Notes: generated from the letters alone by a model not told the origin. A stretch of DNA of 64,000 nt from Enterobacter sp. (GCA_022649305.1 JALCNW010000002.1:84932-148931), one strand, 5' to 3'. Positions 53,992 through 63,118 are shown, counted from the stretch's first letter. Numbers and translations: made by a program.

Positions 53992-55466
53992 TGAGGAAAA
54001 CCGTGAAAAAATCACATTCATTTTCAGCCGTTCGCGTAAGCCTGCTGCTGACCGGCTCCCTGCTGACCGTTCTCCCGGCCGCGCACGCGGCCGATGATGA
54101 CAATACCATCCTGGGCATGTCCCTGCCGCAGGTGAACAACAGCGCCATCGGTTACGGCAAATCCGTCGATGGTGCGGTGTCGGACAAGCTCTTTTACACC
54201 CTCGGAGGCGGCTCGGTCATTTCCCAGCCGGCCACGCGCGGCAATATGCAGAAGCTGGGGCTGAATACCGGCTGGAGCAGTGACCTGATGTGCGGCAATT
54301 TTGACCTGAAAACCACCGTCGGCAACCAGCTCAACGGCGTCACATCCGGCTTTAAAAACCTGATGGGCGACGTGATTCAGGGGGCCACCGGCGCGGTGGC
54401 CAGTCTGCCGGCGATGGTCATTCAGCGGGCCAACCCCGGTCTGTATGACATGCTCACCAACGGCGTTCTTCAGGCCAATGTGTCATTCGACAAGGCGCAG
54501 CTCAACTGCCAGAACATGGCGAAAAAGATGATGGACTTCAGCGACAGCAGTAACTGGACACAGCAGGCCATGATGGATGAATACAAATCCATCGTAAACA
54601 GCGGTGATGCCGACGCAGTTCGTGTTGATGACGCAGGTCGCAAGGCCAGCGGCGCTTCAGGCAGTAACTGGGTTGGCGGCCAAAAACGTGGGGGAGCGGG
54701 GCAGCCCGCGATACGTGTCACCCATGACCTTGTCGCTGCCGGCTACAACATGATGAACGGTCTGCCCGTCACGTCTGATTCGACCGTAGGCGAAAGCAGC
54801 TGTAACGGTGGCGCATGCTCTAAATTCGGCAGCGCGGAAGAGGCGGCAGCCATGACCGTGAAGGTGCTGGGCGATCGCTCGATGCGCACCTGTGCCAACG
54901 CGAGTGAGTGTACCAGCGGTGATGCGGATGACCAGCCCGGTACGACCGTTGCCGGCACCGGCTTTGCCCCACTGCTGGAAGAGGCAACCAAAGCCAACGC
55001 TGAGCAGCTGGTCAGGCTCGTCAACGGTACGGAAAAGCCCACGGCCGCGAATCTGGCGAAGCTGAAAACCGGCGGACTGCCGGTGACGGCCGGCGTGATT
55101 AAAGCCCTGCAGCGTGATCCGGATAACGCGGCCCTGACCGCCCGTCTTGCCGGCGAGCTGGCCATGTCTGACACGGTGGAAACGGCGCTGCTGATGCGTC
55201 GCATGATGGTTACCGGTATGTCGGAGCCGAATGCCGCTGCCCAGCCAAAGGCCATTGATACCGCCGGTCAGCGTATCGAGGCGCTGGATCGGGAAATCGC
55301 GGCGCTGAAAAACGAGATGGAGATGAAGCGTGAACTGTCACGTAATTCAGTGCTGACCATTATCGACAGGGAGAATCAGCGCGTCGAAACCAACCCGCAG
55401 ACCCAGTCAGATGACAATACCGACAGTCGCTTCAACCAGATGGCAGCGCCGCAGTCGGCTGAATGA
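53991..55466 (+). CDS. TIGR03755-family ICE protein (PFL_4711)
   Basis: 491 aa; ATG 53991 or GTG 54003 are both plausible starts. The signal peptide ends near AHAA. The segment LGLNTGWSSDLMCGNFDLKT and the C-terminal coiled coil (RIEALDREIAALKNEMEMKR) match PFL_4711, a periplasmic TraH-like component with TraU and TraG partners. Confidence 0.9.
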   Translation: MRKTVKKSHSFSAVRVSLLLTGSLLTVLPAAHAADDDNTILGMSLPQVNNSAIGYGKSVDGAVSDKLFYTLGGGSVISQPATRGNMQKLGLNTGWSSDLMCGNFDLKTTVGNQLNGVTSGFKNLMGDVIQGATGAVASLPAMVIQRANPGLYDMLTNGVLQANVSFDKAQLNCQNMAKKMMDFSDSSNWTQQAMMDEYKSIVNSGDADAVRVDDAGRKASGASGSNWVGGQKRGGAGQPAIRVTHDLVAAGYNMMNGLPVTSDSTVGESSCNGGACSKFGSAEEAAAMTVKVLGDRSMRTCANASECTSGDADDQPGTTVAGTGFAPLLEEATKANAEQLVRLVNGTEKPTAANLAKLKTGGLPVTAGVIKALQRDPDNAALTARLAGELAMSDTVETALLMRRMMVTGMSEPNAAAQPKAIDTAGQRIEALDREIAALKNEMEMKRELSRNSVLTIIDRENQRVETNPQTQSDDNTDSRFNQMAAPQSAE

Positions 55467-55476
55467 GGGAATAAGG

Positions 55477-55815
55477 ATGCGTAATAAAACGACTGTCAGG
55501 AAAGTCCTGACCCGTGCCGGCATCTTCCTCGCCTGCACGTCGCTGTTCATGGTGGTCTCACTGATGATGGCTGACACCGCCATGAAACATCCGACTGAAG
55601 CTGCTGCATTCCGGAGCTGGATGCAGTCGACGCGTTACGGCTGGCTGATGTGGCGACTGGCGCTATATGCGCTGGTTGCGTGGGGCCTCTGGAAAATCCG
55701 GCATGCGCCGGGCTTCCGGGAGGCATACCGGCGGCCGCTGCTGCGCATCAGTGTGGTCAGTGTGCTTTTTATCGCGTTGTGTGAGTACGCGATGTTTACC
55801 GGTCCGGGAGTCTGA
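55477..55815 (+). CDS. Small inner membrane protein of the transfer operon
   Basis: 112 aa from ATG 55477, preceded by AAGGA; the track start at 55411 is inside the previous gene. Three hydrophobic segments are visible. It is placed between PFL_4711 and TraG as in SPI-7, and no domain name is known to me. Confidence 0.75.
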   Translation: MRNKTTVRKVLTRAGIFLACTSLFMVVSLMMADTAMKHPTEAAAFRSWMQSTRYGWLMWRLALYALVAWGLWKIRHAPGFREAYRRPLLRISVVSVLFIALCEYAMFTGPGV

Positions 55816-55817
55816 AG

Positions 55818-57341
55818 ATGACGACAAATAGCTATCTTGAGTATTTTCTCACGCTGCTCGGCTGGGTGATCAATAACGGTCTGTGGAATGTCCTGCTGAG
55901 CACCGGCCTTTTTGTCCTTCCGCTGGCGTTTAAGGTGGTGGGTATCTGGCTCAGGGTCCGTGAAGAGGGGGAGGATGAAGGCAACAAGGGGATGCTGTCG
56001 CTGCCCCGTATCGAGAACGCGCTGTATGCCGGCTTCCTGGTGATGATTGCCTGCTGCGTACCGCTGATTAATGTCAGCCTCAGTACGATGCAGTACGACA
56101 CAACCCGGGCAAAGAGCTGTGGTGTGTGGACGCCCAAAGCGCCGGATGAAAGCGGCTATGCCGGCGTGGTCACCAGTCTCAACGACCAGACGGCTGCAGC
56201 ACCGGTATGGTGGGTGCTGATTCATAAACTCTCAAAAGGGGTAACCCAGGCGGCCGTGGCGACCATTCCCTGCCGCCCTGACATGCGCCAGATCCGCTTT
56301 GAAGTGCAGCATACGCGTATCGACAACAAAGCGCTGGCGCAGGAGCTGCAGGACTTCACCAACGACTGCTATTCGGTTGCGTTGTATCTGTGGAAGCAAC
56401 AGGATCAGGGCCAGACAAAGGACAAAACCACGCTGCGTGATATCGAATGGATTGGCAGCAGTACATTCCTGAGCCGGTATTATCCTTCGTTGCAGTCCAA
56501 ACTGCCCCGGGCTGCGTTCCCATGGTCTGACAGCCGGGACAGCGGCCGACCCAATACCGGAAGAGGAGGCTATCCCACCTGCAGCGAATGGTGGAGCAGT
56601 GCGGATACCGGTCTGAAAGCCCGCGTGAAGGACCAGGCTGACCCGGATATGTGGCTGCATATCTCGGCCGCCATGAAAATGTCAGGCTTTAACGACAGTG
56701 ACTATCAGGAAGCTGTCATACGGCGCCTGGTCAGCCCGGAGAGCCTGACGGTCTCACAGAGTGGCCATGTGTATGCCGGCTATGGAGGTAACGCCGATTT
56801 TACCCTGGATAATGCAGCGGCACGCGTGGCGGCTATTGGCGGGACATCTCTCGGTAGTCTGGCTGCATTCCCGGCGTTCGATGCGATGCGACAGGCGCTG
56901 CCAATGGTGCAGGCTATCCTGCTGATGGCAATATATGTCATGCTGCCGCTGATTCTGGCGTTTGCGGCTTACGAGTTCAAGACCGTTATTACGCTGACCT
57001 TTGTAATATTCGCCCTGAACTTCCTGACGTTCTGGTGGGAACTGGCGCGCTGGCTCGACAGCTGGCTGTTAACCGCGTTGTACAGTTCGGATACACACAG
57101 CCGCTTCAATATGGCGGGACTGCAGAACAGCTCAGATGACCTCATTATGAATCTAGTAATGGGAGCGATGTTTATTGTACTGCCTGCCGTTTGGCTGGGA
57201 GCTCTTTCGTGGGCAGGGGCCAGCGTGGGTGTCGCTGTTAGCGCTGCCTTTCAAAAGGGTACTGAAACTGCTCAGAATACAGGCGGGAAACTTGGAGAAG
57301 CTGCTGGTAATGCTATCGGCAGTAAAGCAACCAAAGGGTAG
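55818..57341 (+). CDS. traG: TraG-N-type conjugation protein
   Basis: 507 aa. N-terminal membrane helices (WNVLLSTGLFVLPLAFKVVG, LVMIACCVPLINVSL) and the text YEFKTVITLTFVIFALNFLTFWW match the TraG_N family (mating-pair stabilisation). The long periplasmic loop contains conserved Trp and Cys residues. The ICE form lacks the long C-terminal extension of F-plasmid TraG. It ends the transfer operon. Confidence 0.9.
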   Translation: MTTNSYLEYFLTLLGWVINNGLWNVLLSTGLFVLPLAFKVVGIWLRVREEGEDEGNKGMLSLPRIENALYAGFLVMIACCVPLINVSLSTMQYDTTRAKSCGVWTPKAPDESGYAGVVTSLNDQTAAAPVWWVLIHKLSKGVTQAAVATIPCRPDMRQIRFEVQHTRIDNKALAQELQDFTNDCYSVALYLWKQQDQGQTKDKTTLRDIEWIGSSTFLSRYYPSLQSKLPRAAFPWSDSRDSGRPNTGRGGYPTCSEWWSSADTGLKARVKDQADPDMWLHISAAMKMSGFNDSDYQEAVIRRLVSPESLTVSQSGHVYAGYGGNADFTLDNAAARVAAIGGTSLGSLAAFPAFDAMRQALPMVQAILLMAIYVMLPLILAFAAYEFKTVITLTFVIFALNFLTFWWELARWLDSWLLTALYSSDTHSRFNMAGLQNSSDDLIMNLVMGAMFIVLPAVWLGALSWAGASVGVAVSAAFQKGTETAQNTGGKLGEAAGNAIGSKATKG

Positions 57342-57365
57342 TTTTACTGGCCGAGTTAATTGGGC

Positions 57366-57767
57366 CTAATCTTCACTCGGGGATTTGTAAGGAGCGCCAT
57401 CATATTCATTATTGATGGCGCTATTCATTACAAATTCATCATGAAAATTATTTTCATCTTTCTTTTCATTAAAACTATTTATTGAAGCATCTTTAGAGCT
57501 AGATCCTATATGTGTTATGGCAGCAATAAAAGTCCATAATAAAACTGCGCTGCAGCTTATCAAGAAACCGCCTGCTATAAGTGCAACTAACGAACAAAGG
57601 ACAGCTAAAAGCAGCGGTATGTGGCCTAACCACTTCGGCAGTTTGTATTGTTTAGCCAGTATGACGCAGCGCTGATCTAAACGTGTAAAAATTTTTTTGA
57701 TACCCTTCCATATTGCAGCGAGACGAACACCACGTTCCCAGGCGCGTTTTTCTTGAGACTGATACAT
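57366..57767 (-). CDS. DUF3742-like membrane protein
   Basis: 133 aa, convergent with traG. The start (KRAWERGVRLAAIWKGIKKI) followed by two hydrophobic segments (LPLLLAVLCSLVALIAGGFL and VLLWTFIAAITHI) is like DUF3742 proteins that follow traG in PFGI-1-type elements. The C-terminus is acidic and low in complexity. GGAGGGGGAG precedes the start. Function unknown. Confidence 0.68.
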   Translation of the reverse strand: MYQSQEKRAWERGVRLAAIWKGIKKIFTRLDQRCVILAKQYKLPKWLGHIPLLLAVLCSLVALIAGGFLISCSAVLLWTFIAAITHIGSSSKDASINSFNEKKDENNFHDEFVMNSAINNEYDGAPYKSPSED

Positions 57768-57932
57768 CTCCCCCTCCGAATTAGGTGAGTTCTAAAGGGA
57801 CTATAGCGGATTTTTTGAGCAATTACTAATTACTGCTTCAGTACTCAGAGTTACTAATAAATTCTCTAATATCATCGGGTTAATTTTTTTCAATGCGTTA
57901 CGACTTGTCATCATTAAAAAAGCATCATTATA

Positions 57933-57954
57933 CTGTGCTTATATACAGTATAAT
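57933..57954 (+). promoter_or_regulatory. LexA box and -10 of the umuDC operon
   Basis: CTGTGCTTATATACAG fits the SOS consensus CTGT-N8-ACAG. It is directly followed by TATAAT (57949-57954), so LexA would block the promoter of the following genes until DNA damage. Confidence 0.9.
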
Positions 57955-57968
57955 TTGAGGGGCGAGTT

Positions 57969-58484
57969 ATGCCAATTCCTTTAGAACAGACGATGTGTTG
58001 GGATAAAAGTTCGCAGAAAAATTCAGTAAACACACCGGTTTTGATGATGGCGGCTATCGCCAGACTTACAGGTAGCAATCCATCACTGGCATGCGTTCCG
58101 TTGTTTGGTGATGGGGTTTCATGTGGTTTCCCTTCTCCAGCACAGGATTATGTCGAAAAACGTCTTTCCCTCGATGACCTTTGCATCCGCTATCCGGAAA
58201 GTACCTATCTGGTGCGGGCAGAGGGGGATTCGATGCTTAATGCCGGGATTAAAGACGGTGATTTACTAATAGTGGAGTGTATTCGTGAGGCAAAGCACGG
58301 TGACATTGTCATTGCAGCCGTAGATGGGGAGTTTACCTGTAAGAGGCTTCAGCTATTGCCATCACCAGCTCTGGTCCCGGCTAATCCAGCTTATTCTTCA
58401 ATCCCCCTTACTGAGGATATAGAAACAGTGGTCTTTGGTGTGGTACGTCATCTCGTTCACTCCTTCAAATTCCGGGATGCCTGA
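57969..58484 (+). CDS. umuD: UmuD-like SOS mutagenesis protein
   Basis: 171 aa. The self-cleavage site is C52-G53 (SCGFPSPAQDYVEKRLSLDD), with the catalytic Ser88 (EGDSML) and Lys125 (EFTCKRL); the 36- and 37-residue spacings equal those of E. coli UmuD. After RecA-stimulated cleavage it joins UmuC as polymerase V. The protein has about 28 more N-terminal residues than UmuD; GAGGGG upstream supports the long start. It is under a LexA box and overlaps nothing; umuC starts 2 nt later. Confidence 0.93.
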   Translation: MPIPLEQTMCWDKSSQKNSVNTPVLMMAAIARLTGSNPSLACVPLFGDGVSCGFPSPAQDYVEKRLSLDDLCIRYPESTYLVRAEGDSMLNAGIKDGDLLIVECIREAKHGDIVIAAVDGEFTCKRLQLLPSPALVPANPAYSSIPLTEDIETVVFGVVRHLVHSFKFRDA

Positions 58485-58486
58485 GC

Positions 58487-59758
58487 ATGTTTGCGCTGGT
58501 CGATGTGAATTCTTTTTATGCTTCATGCGAAACCGTTTTCAGGCCAGACCTCCGTGGCAAACCTGTGGTTGTACTATCCAATAATGATGGATGCATAATA
58601 GCCCGTTCAGCAGTTGCGAAGTCACTTGGGCTAAAAATGGGTGACCCTTGGTTCAAGGTTGGCCGCGAGGCGGAAAGAAGAGGCGTTGTTGCCTTTTCCA
58701 GTAATTACAGCCTTTATGCTGACATGTCTGACAGAGTGATGACTATTTTGCAGATGTTAGCTCCCCGCGTAGAAATATACAGTATTGATGAAGCCTTTTG
58801 CGATCTTACGGGAGTAAGTGGTCTTTTATCACTTGAGGTTTTTGGCCATCAGATACGTGAGCAGATCAGGCGCAGGACACACCTTACCGTGGGGGTGGGG
58901 ATAGGCCCAACGAAAACTCTGGCTAAACTGGCCCAATATGCAAGTAAACGCTGGCCAGCTACGCGAGGAGTAGTTGACCTGAGCAATATAGGGCGACAGC
59001 GAAAGTTAATGGCCTTGGTGCCAGTCGAAGAGGTCTGGGGTATTGGCCGTCGGCTCGGTAAAAAATTGCAGTTGATGGGGATTAACAATGCACTCCAGCT
59101 GTCTGAGCTGTCTCCTTCATTTATTCGTAAGCAATTTTCAGTGGTTGTTGAACGAACAGTAAGAGAACTCAACGGCACGCCCTGCCTGGGCCTTGAAGAG
59201 TTTACAGCTCCAAAGGAGCAAATCATATGCTCCCGCTCCTTTGGAGAAAAACCTACAGATGAATTCAGCATCCATCAGGCTGTCTGCGCTCATGCCGAAC
59301 GTGCAGCAGAAAAGTTACGCGCAGAGCACCAGTTTTGTAAACGAGTAGCGGTATTCATCAGTACCAGTCCCTTTGAAGAGAATGAATCGTTCTATAAAAA
59401 TCAGGCTGTAACGGAGCTTGCTGTTCCGGCCCGTGATTCCCGGGATATCATCAAGGCGGCTGTAAGAGCTCTTGAAACAATATTCATCCCGGGGCATCGT
59501 TATCAACGCGCAGGTGTAATTCTCACCGATTTTCGCAGCGCGGCAGTATCACAACTTACCCTGTTCGATGACCTTCAGCCTCATCGTAATAGCGATGAAT
59601 TAATGACACTCATAGACAGCATTAACAGTTCTGGTAAGGGTTCAGTCTGGTTTGCAGGGCAGGGCATTAAAAGTGATGCCACAGGCTGGAAGATGCGAAG
59701 AGAAAGACTTTCGCCCGCTTTTACAACCAGATTGGATGATATTGTCAGAGTAAGGTAA
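58487..59758 (+). CDS. umuC: UmuC-like translesion DNA polymerase
   Basis: 423 aa, normal for UmuC/MucB/SamB. The palm motifs FALVDVNSFYASCE and VEIYSIDEAF, and the GIGPTKTLAKLAQYASKRWP helix-hairpin-helix region, are intact, as is QLTLFD near the beta-clamp-binding place. Co-transcribed with the umuD-like gene as an error-prone polymerase V. Such pairs are frequent on plasmids and ICEs. Confidence 0.95.
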   Translation: MFALVDVNSFYASCETVFRPDLRGKPVVVLSNNDGCIIARSAVAKSLGLKMGDPWFKVGREAERRGVVAFSSNYSLYADMSDRVMTILQMLAPRVEIYSIDEAFCDLTGVSGLLSLEVFGHQIREQIRRRTHLTVGVGIGPTKTLAKLAQYASKRWPATRGVVDLSNIGRQRKLMALVPVEEVWGIGRRLGKKLQLMGINNALQLSELSPSFIRKQFSVVVERTVRELNGTPCLGLEEFTAPKEQIICSRSFGEKPTDEFSIHQAVCAHAERAAEKLRAEHQFCKRVAVFISTSPFEENESFYKNQAVTELAVPARDSRDIIKAAVRALETIFIPGHRYQRAGVILTDFRSAAVSQLTLFDDLQPHRNSDELMTLIDSINSSGKGSVWFAGQGIKSDATGWKMRRERLSPAFTTRLDDIVRVR

Positions 59759-59903
59759 TCATCTTTTTTATATTTGCTCGAAACCGCACCATTGACATTA
59801 CAAACTCTATACGGCAGGGTTTACAGTCTGTTACATGGTGAATAAGTCAAGCGTACTTTTCATTGGCCGCTTTTTTAGTAAATATGTTTGGAGGATATGG
59901 ATC

Positions 59904-60452
59904 GTGAGGAGTCTTACCGCCATTTTAATAATTCCTGCTCTTGTCACAGCCTGTAGCATGCAGGAAATAGCAGATACAAATAAGAAAATCAGTGATGGTG
60001 CTTCAGGTATAATGAACTCTTTGAGGGGAAACTCTAACCCATCAACTGATGTTACAACACCAATGCATTTACCTCAGTCATTAAAAAAAGAATCCAAGTC
60101 TAAAAATTATACTGTAGCTGTTGATGTAGATACTGCTGCTGCCAGAATAAAAAGACATTACAAGTTTATGTCAAGTCAGGAGCTGGATAGTTTACGGAAT
60201 AGCTCTAATGACGGGGCATGGAAAGCGGCCGCTGAAGATGATGCACATCCAGTTTGGGAGGCAATACCTGGTAGCTATTATAAAATGGGATCTGACTGGA
60301 ATGATAACGATCATTTAGATGTAGAAATTGAAAAAAACGGGAGTGGGAGTAAACTCTATATAACATATTCTTCGGCATCTGCAGAAAGGCTATCGGGATC
60401 TGGCGTACAGAAGTTGATGAAGGAAATTCATTCCGTGGCTATAGGTGAGTGA
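59904..60452 (+). CDS. ICE lipoprotein, copy 2
   Basis: 182 aa from a GTG at 59904, nine nt after GGAGGA; the track ATG at 59835 gives an odd extension. Lipobox LVTACS. It is a diverged paralogue of the 23346-23900 gene: shared DVDTAAAR, KRHYKF, WKAAAEDDAHPVW, PGSYYKMGSDWN and EIEKNGSGS. Base composition is much more AT-rich than copy 1, so the copies have been apart for long or came from different elements. Function unknown. Confidence 0.85.
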   Translation: MRSLTAILIIPALVTACSMQEIADTNKKISDGASGIMNSLRGNSNPSTDVTTPMHLPQSLKKESKSKNYTVAVDVDTAAARIKRHYKFMSSQELDSLRNSSNDGAWKAAAEDDAHPVWEAIPGSYYKMGSDWNDNDHLDVEIEKNGSGSKLYITYSSASAERLSGSGVQKLMKEIHSVAIGE

Positions 60453-60514
60453 TATTTTATCGGGAAAAGGTAGTTATCATTATGTGTTAATGATAACTAC
60501 CTTTTGTAGTTGGT

Positions 60515-61185
60515 TTATTTTAACTCAATATATAGGCCAAGCGCGATACAAAAAGCATGCAGTAGAATTGGTAAAAGAAGTCCTCTGCTTTGATATCTTG
60601 CTCCACAGAAAATTAATGAAAGTGAAAACATTTGGATTTTGGTGGGCAATGAATACTGTGTGTGTATAACTGCAAACAAAACAGAAACTGTCAGCCCACC
60701 GATGATATAGCCCGCCTTTTCACCAAGGGCGTTTAAAAAAGAACTCAGGATAATTCCTCGAAAACCAGTTCCTCCAGTAGAGGGAAAATAATAATTGTGG
60801 CTGCGATTTTTACAGCTGCCATTTCATGTGACAAACCTTTAGTAAATTCTGTAACGAAGGGTTCTTTCGGCGTAAGGTAGTATGAAGCAGTGTAAGCAAT
60901 AATTATGAGCAAGAAAAAAACAAATGACTGCTTGTTAGGTTTCCCCCAGGTTAATCCTTGGTAAAGTGAGGTGTTATTTAATAAGTGAGTTATGGATAAA
61001 AAAATTAAAAGCATCATCAGAGGCTTAATTATCTGCAAATGTAATATTGAGAAATCAAGCCTGGTCATTAAGAATATATTTAGATCAATAGAGGTTAATA
61101 ATAAATAAAAGAATAAAAAGTTAGATAATCCGAAAGTCAGAATCATAAGGCGTTGTTTTAAAATATCCATATCAACCACTTTCAT
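60515..61185 (-). pseudogene. CPBP-family intramembrane protease, frameshifted
   Basis: The intact part (to 60745) encodes 146 aa with four or five membrane helices and the first catalytic motif (FPLLEELVF). At that point, near 60762, one base seems to be missing. In the next frame the text continues as RGIILSSFLNALGEKAGY, then VLFAVIHTQYS (second motif) and GLLLPILLHAFCIALGLYIE up to a stop at 60515. Together they form a complete CPBP (Abi/CAAX-like) protease. So this is a pseudogene by a single-base loss, unless the base is a sequencing error. Confidence 0.82.
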
Positions 61186-61287
61186 CGGAGAAAACTACAT
61201 ATTACTCACCCAAAAAACGATGTCTACATCCATTTGACGTCGTATTTCCCTGTTGGTACTATCAAACTGTTGTACTGTCGCACTGGC

Positions 61288-61512
61288 GACCACCAATGCT
61301 CTTGTAGCCTGTGATGAGCGCCTTCGGGTGGCTACAGTCGCACTTAAGCTGCGACCACCAATGTTCCGGCAGTCTGTGAGGAGCGCCTTCGGGTGACTGC
61401 ACAATAAAACTCTCTAAGCCTGAAAGGGAGTACATGAAAAATGTGGCAAATCTGCTCACCTTTGAAAGCAGATATCGTCTATGAAAGCGCACTATGACGC
61501 GGCGATGAAGGT
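61288..61512 (+). ncRNA. Structured RNA (DUF3577 motif-like), copy 2, with tandem first hairpin
   Basis: Hairpin 1 occurs twice in tandem, each after GACCACCAATG: GTAGCC...GGCTAC (61304-61335) and GCAGTC...GACTGC (61369-61400), both around CGCCTTCGGG. The change from GTAGCC to GCAGTC is matched on the other arm, which shows base-pair covariation. The CCTGAAAGGGAG hairpin, the AATCTGC...GCAGAT hairpin with ACCTTTGAAA loop, and the CGGCGATGAAGG end follow as in copy 1. No DUF3577 gene follows here. Confidence 0.75.
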
Positions 61513-61683
61513 TTACTGTGTAGCAAATCTGCCAGTTTCAATTCACTTCCGTTCTGTGAACGGCATCAGTTCAACGTCTTCTCATTTGCAGTGATACGCC
61601 CTGAGTTTCGTACGACTTTTGCATCGACGGATAAGGCCATTTGGTACATTTGGCCGCTTACGGAGTTGCATTAGGAGCACGAA

Positions 61684-61738
61684 GCTGCGCGGCGTCACTT
61701 GTGAAGTGGCGAAGACACTACCAAGTGACGCGCGCAGC
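61684..61738. repeat. 17-bp inverted repeat with one bulge
   Basis: Arms GCTGCGCGGCGTCACTTG and CAAGTGACGCGCGCAGC pair with one bulged base; the loop is 20 nt. This could be a transfer-origin structure, an RNA hairpin or a recombination site. Confidence 0.75.
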
Positions 61739-62155
61739 GCATAACGTCTCAACCCACGTAAGACGTGGTTTTCAACGTTTTACTACCATCTGACCAACAT
61801 GTAGCCCGTGTCAGTGCGGTTTTAAAATCACTTTCACATCAACGTAAGCACGACGGGAGGCCGTCTGAACGTTCAACTATCAGTAAGGAGGAAATCGACT
61901 CGGTATCGATGGCGACACTACGAGCAGTAGTGTTGGAGGCAGCTTGACGTAAGTCAGCTCTGCATAAGCAGCAAACAGATCAGAGATCTGGGGTGCCTCG
62001 CAAGAACTCAACAATTCGCCGCCCCGATGCACAGATACCAGTCGAGACGCAGGAAGCGCAACAGCAACCGTGTCGTCGGGGAATGAATTGCTGGTCTACA
62101 GATCCGTCTGCTTCTTTACAAGCAGAGGGACGTGTATGCCTTTGGAGAGAGTGAA

Positions 62156-63055
62156 ATGTCCAGATTCAGTAAACAGCTGTGCAAACAACTCGTCACGCTT
62201 GCCCGTCAGGGGCGGGGAAGTTATAAAACGGTGGCTGACCGTTCAAGAATCGCAGAACGTTTTTCTGAACGACTGTCTGAACTGAATATTCAGATCAGGG
62301 ACGTAAAACATATCAAAACTTCCCATATTGAAAAGTATATTGAGAGCAGGAAGGCAGATAGTTTATCTCTCAGGACGTTACAGAATGAGATGTCTGCTAT
62401 CCGTTCTGTTTTATTATCAGCAGGAAGAAATAAACTGGCCGATCCCAGTCACATTAACCTGAGTAATCAGGCGCTCGGGATTTCTGGTGCTAACCGGGAT
62501 GGAACTAAACTTCCCATTACAGACGAAAAACTTAATGCTGTGGTCAGTTTTGCCCAAAGAAAAGACGAGGGCGTTGCTCTTGCTGTGCAACTTTCCCGAT
62601 ATCTTGGATTGAGAACAGAAGAAACCGTTCAGTCTGCAAAGTCTTTAAAGACATGGAGGCAGGCACTGATTAATAATCATGAGCGTGTCCGTGTTGTTTT
62701 CGGGACTAAAGGCGGACGTCCAAGGGAAACGACAGTTTTTAATCGCGAAAAAGTTTTATCAATTCTTGACAAGGCAATTAGTTATGTCAGTGAACATAAC
62801 GGAAAACTGATTGATAAACCCTCTCTGCATACCGCTATTGATCGCTACCGTAATATTGTAAGAGAGGCCGGAATGAATGGTAAAAATGCGCCGCACAGTT
62901 TACGTTACGCTTACTCCCGCGATGCTGTAAATCACCATATTAAAAATGGAATGAGTCGCGATGAATCCGAGGCATTAGTTTCAATGGACCTGGGCCATGG
63001 AGATGGTCGGGGGCGTTATATTAAACAAGTTTATTTTCGTAAGGAAACAGAATAG
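62156..63055 (+). CDS. Integrase-domain protein (STY4666-like)
   Basis: 299 aa from ATG 62156, after GGAGAGAG; the track GTG at 62132 is less likely. It has a SAM-like N-terminal domain (RFSERLSELNIQIRDVKHIK) and a tyrosine-recombinase catalytic domain with first Arg (YLGLRTEET), HSLRY and LGHGDGRGRY with a following Tyr (IKQVY). It resembles the integrase-domain proteins at this site in SPI-7. It is not at the att end, so it is probably not the ICE's own integrase but a second recombinase. Confidence 0.83.
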   Translation: MSRFSKQLCKQLVTLARQGRGSYKTVADRSRIAERFSERLSELNIQIRDVKHIKTSHIEKYIESRKADSLSLRTLQNEMSAIRSVLLSAGRNKLADPSHINLSNQALGISGANRDGTKLPITDEKLNAVVSFAQRKDEGVALAVQLSRYLGLRTEETVQSAKSLKTWRQALINNHERVRVVFGTKGGRPRETTVFNREKVLSILDKAISYVSEHNGKLIDKPSLHTAIDRYRNIVREAGMNGKNAPHSLRYAYSRDAVNHHIKNGMSRDESEALVSMDLGHGDGRGRYIKQVYFRKETE

Positions 63056-63086
63056 ATTGTATCGCTACTGAATTTTCAGGATGTAC

Positions 63087-63118
63087 AGCCACAGCTCATG
63101 CAGGGCTGTGGCTTCTTT
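63087..63118 (+). terminator. Terminator after the integrase-domain gene
   Basis: Stem AGCCACAGC / GCTGTGGCT with a U-rich tail (tctttaa), 31 nt after the stop. The tail is weak. Confidence 0.7.

Larger units (their letters stand above)
61186..62155. other. Gene-free region with RNA copy 2 and large inverted repeat
   Basis: About 970 nt. It contains the second structured RNA (61288-61512), a 17-bp inverted repeat (61684-61738) and a CCACG-taaga-CGTGG-TTTT hairpin (61752-61770). An ORF of 60 codons at 61765 is not convincing. The region leads up to the integrase-domain gene. Confidence 0.6.

Noticed and set aside
60445-60669. 74-aa plus-strand ORF after the lipoprotein
   Set aside because: It lies opposite the restored 3' part of the frameshifted CPBP gene, which explains the sequence better.
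61765-61947. 60-aa plus-strand ORF in the gap before the integrase-domain gene
   Set aside because: No ribosome site, and it lies within a region dominated by hairpins. Weak evidence only.
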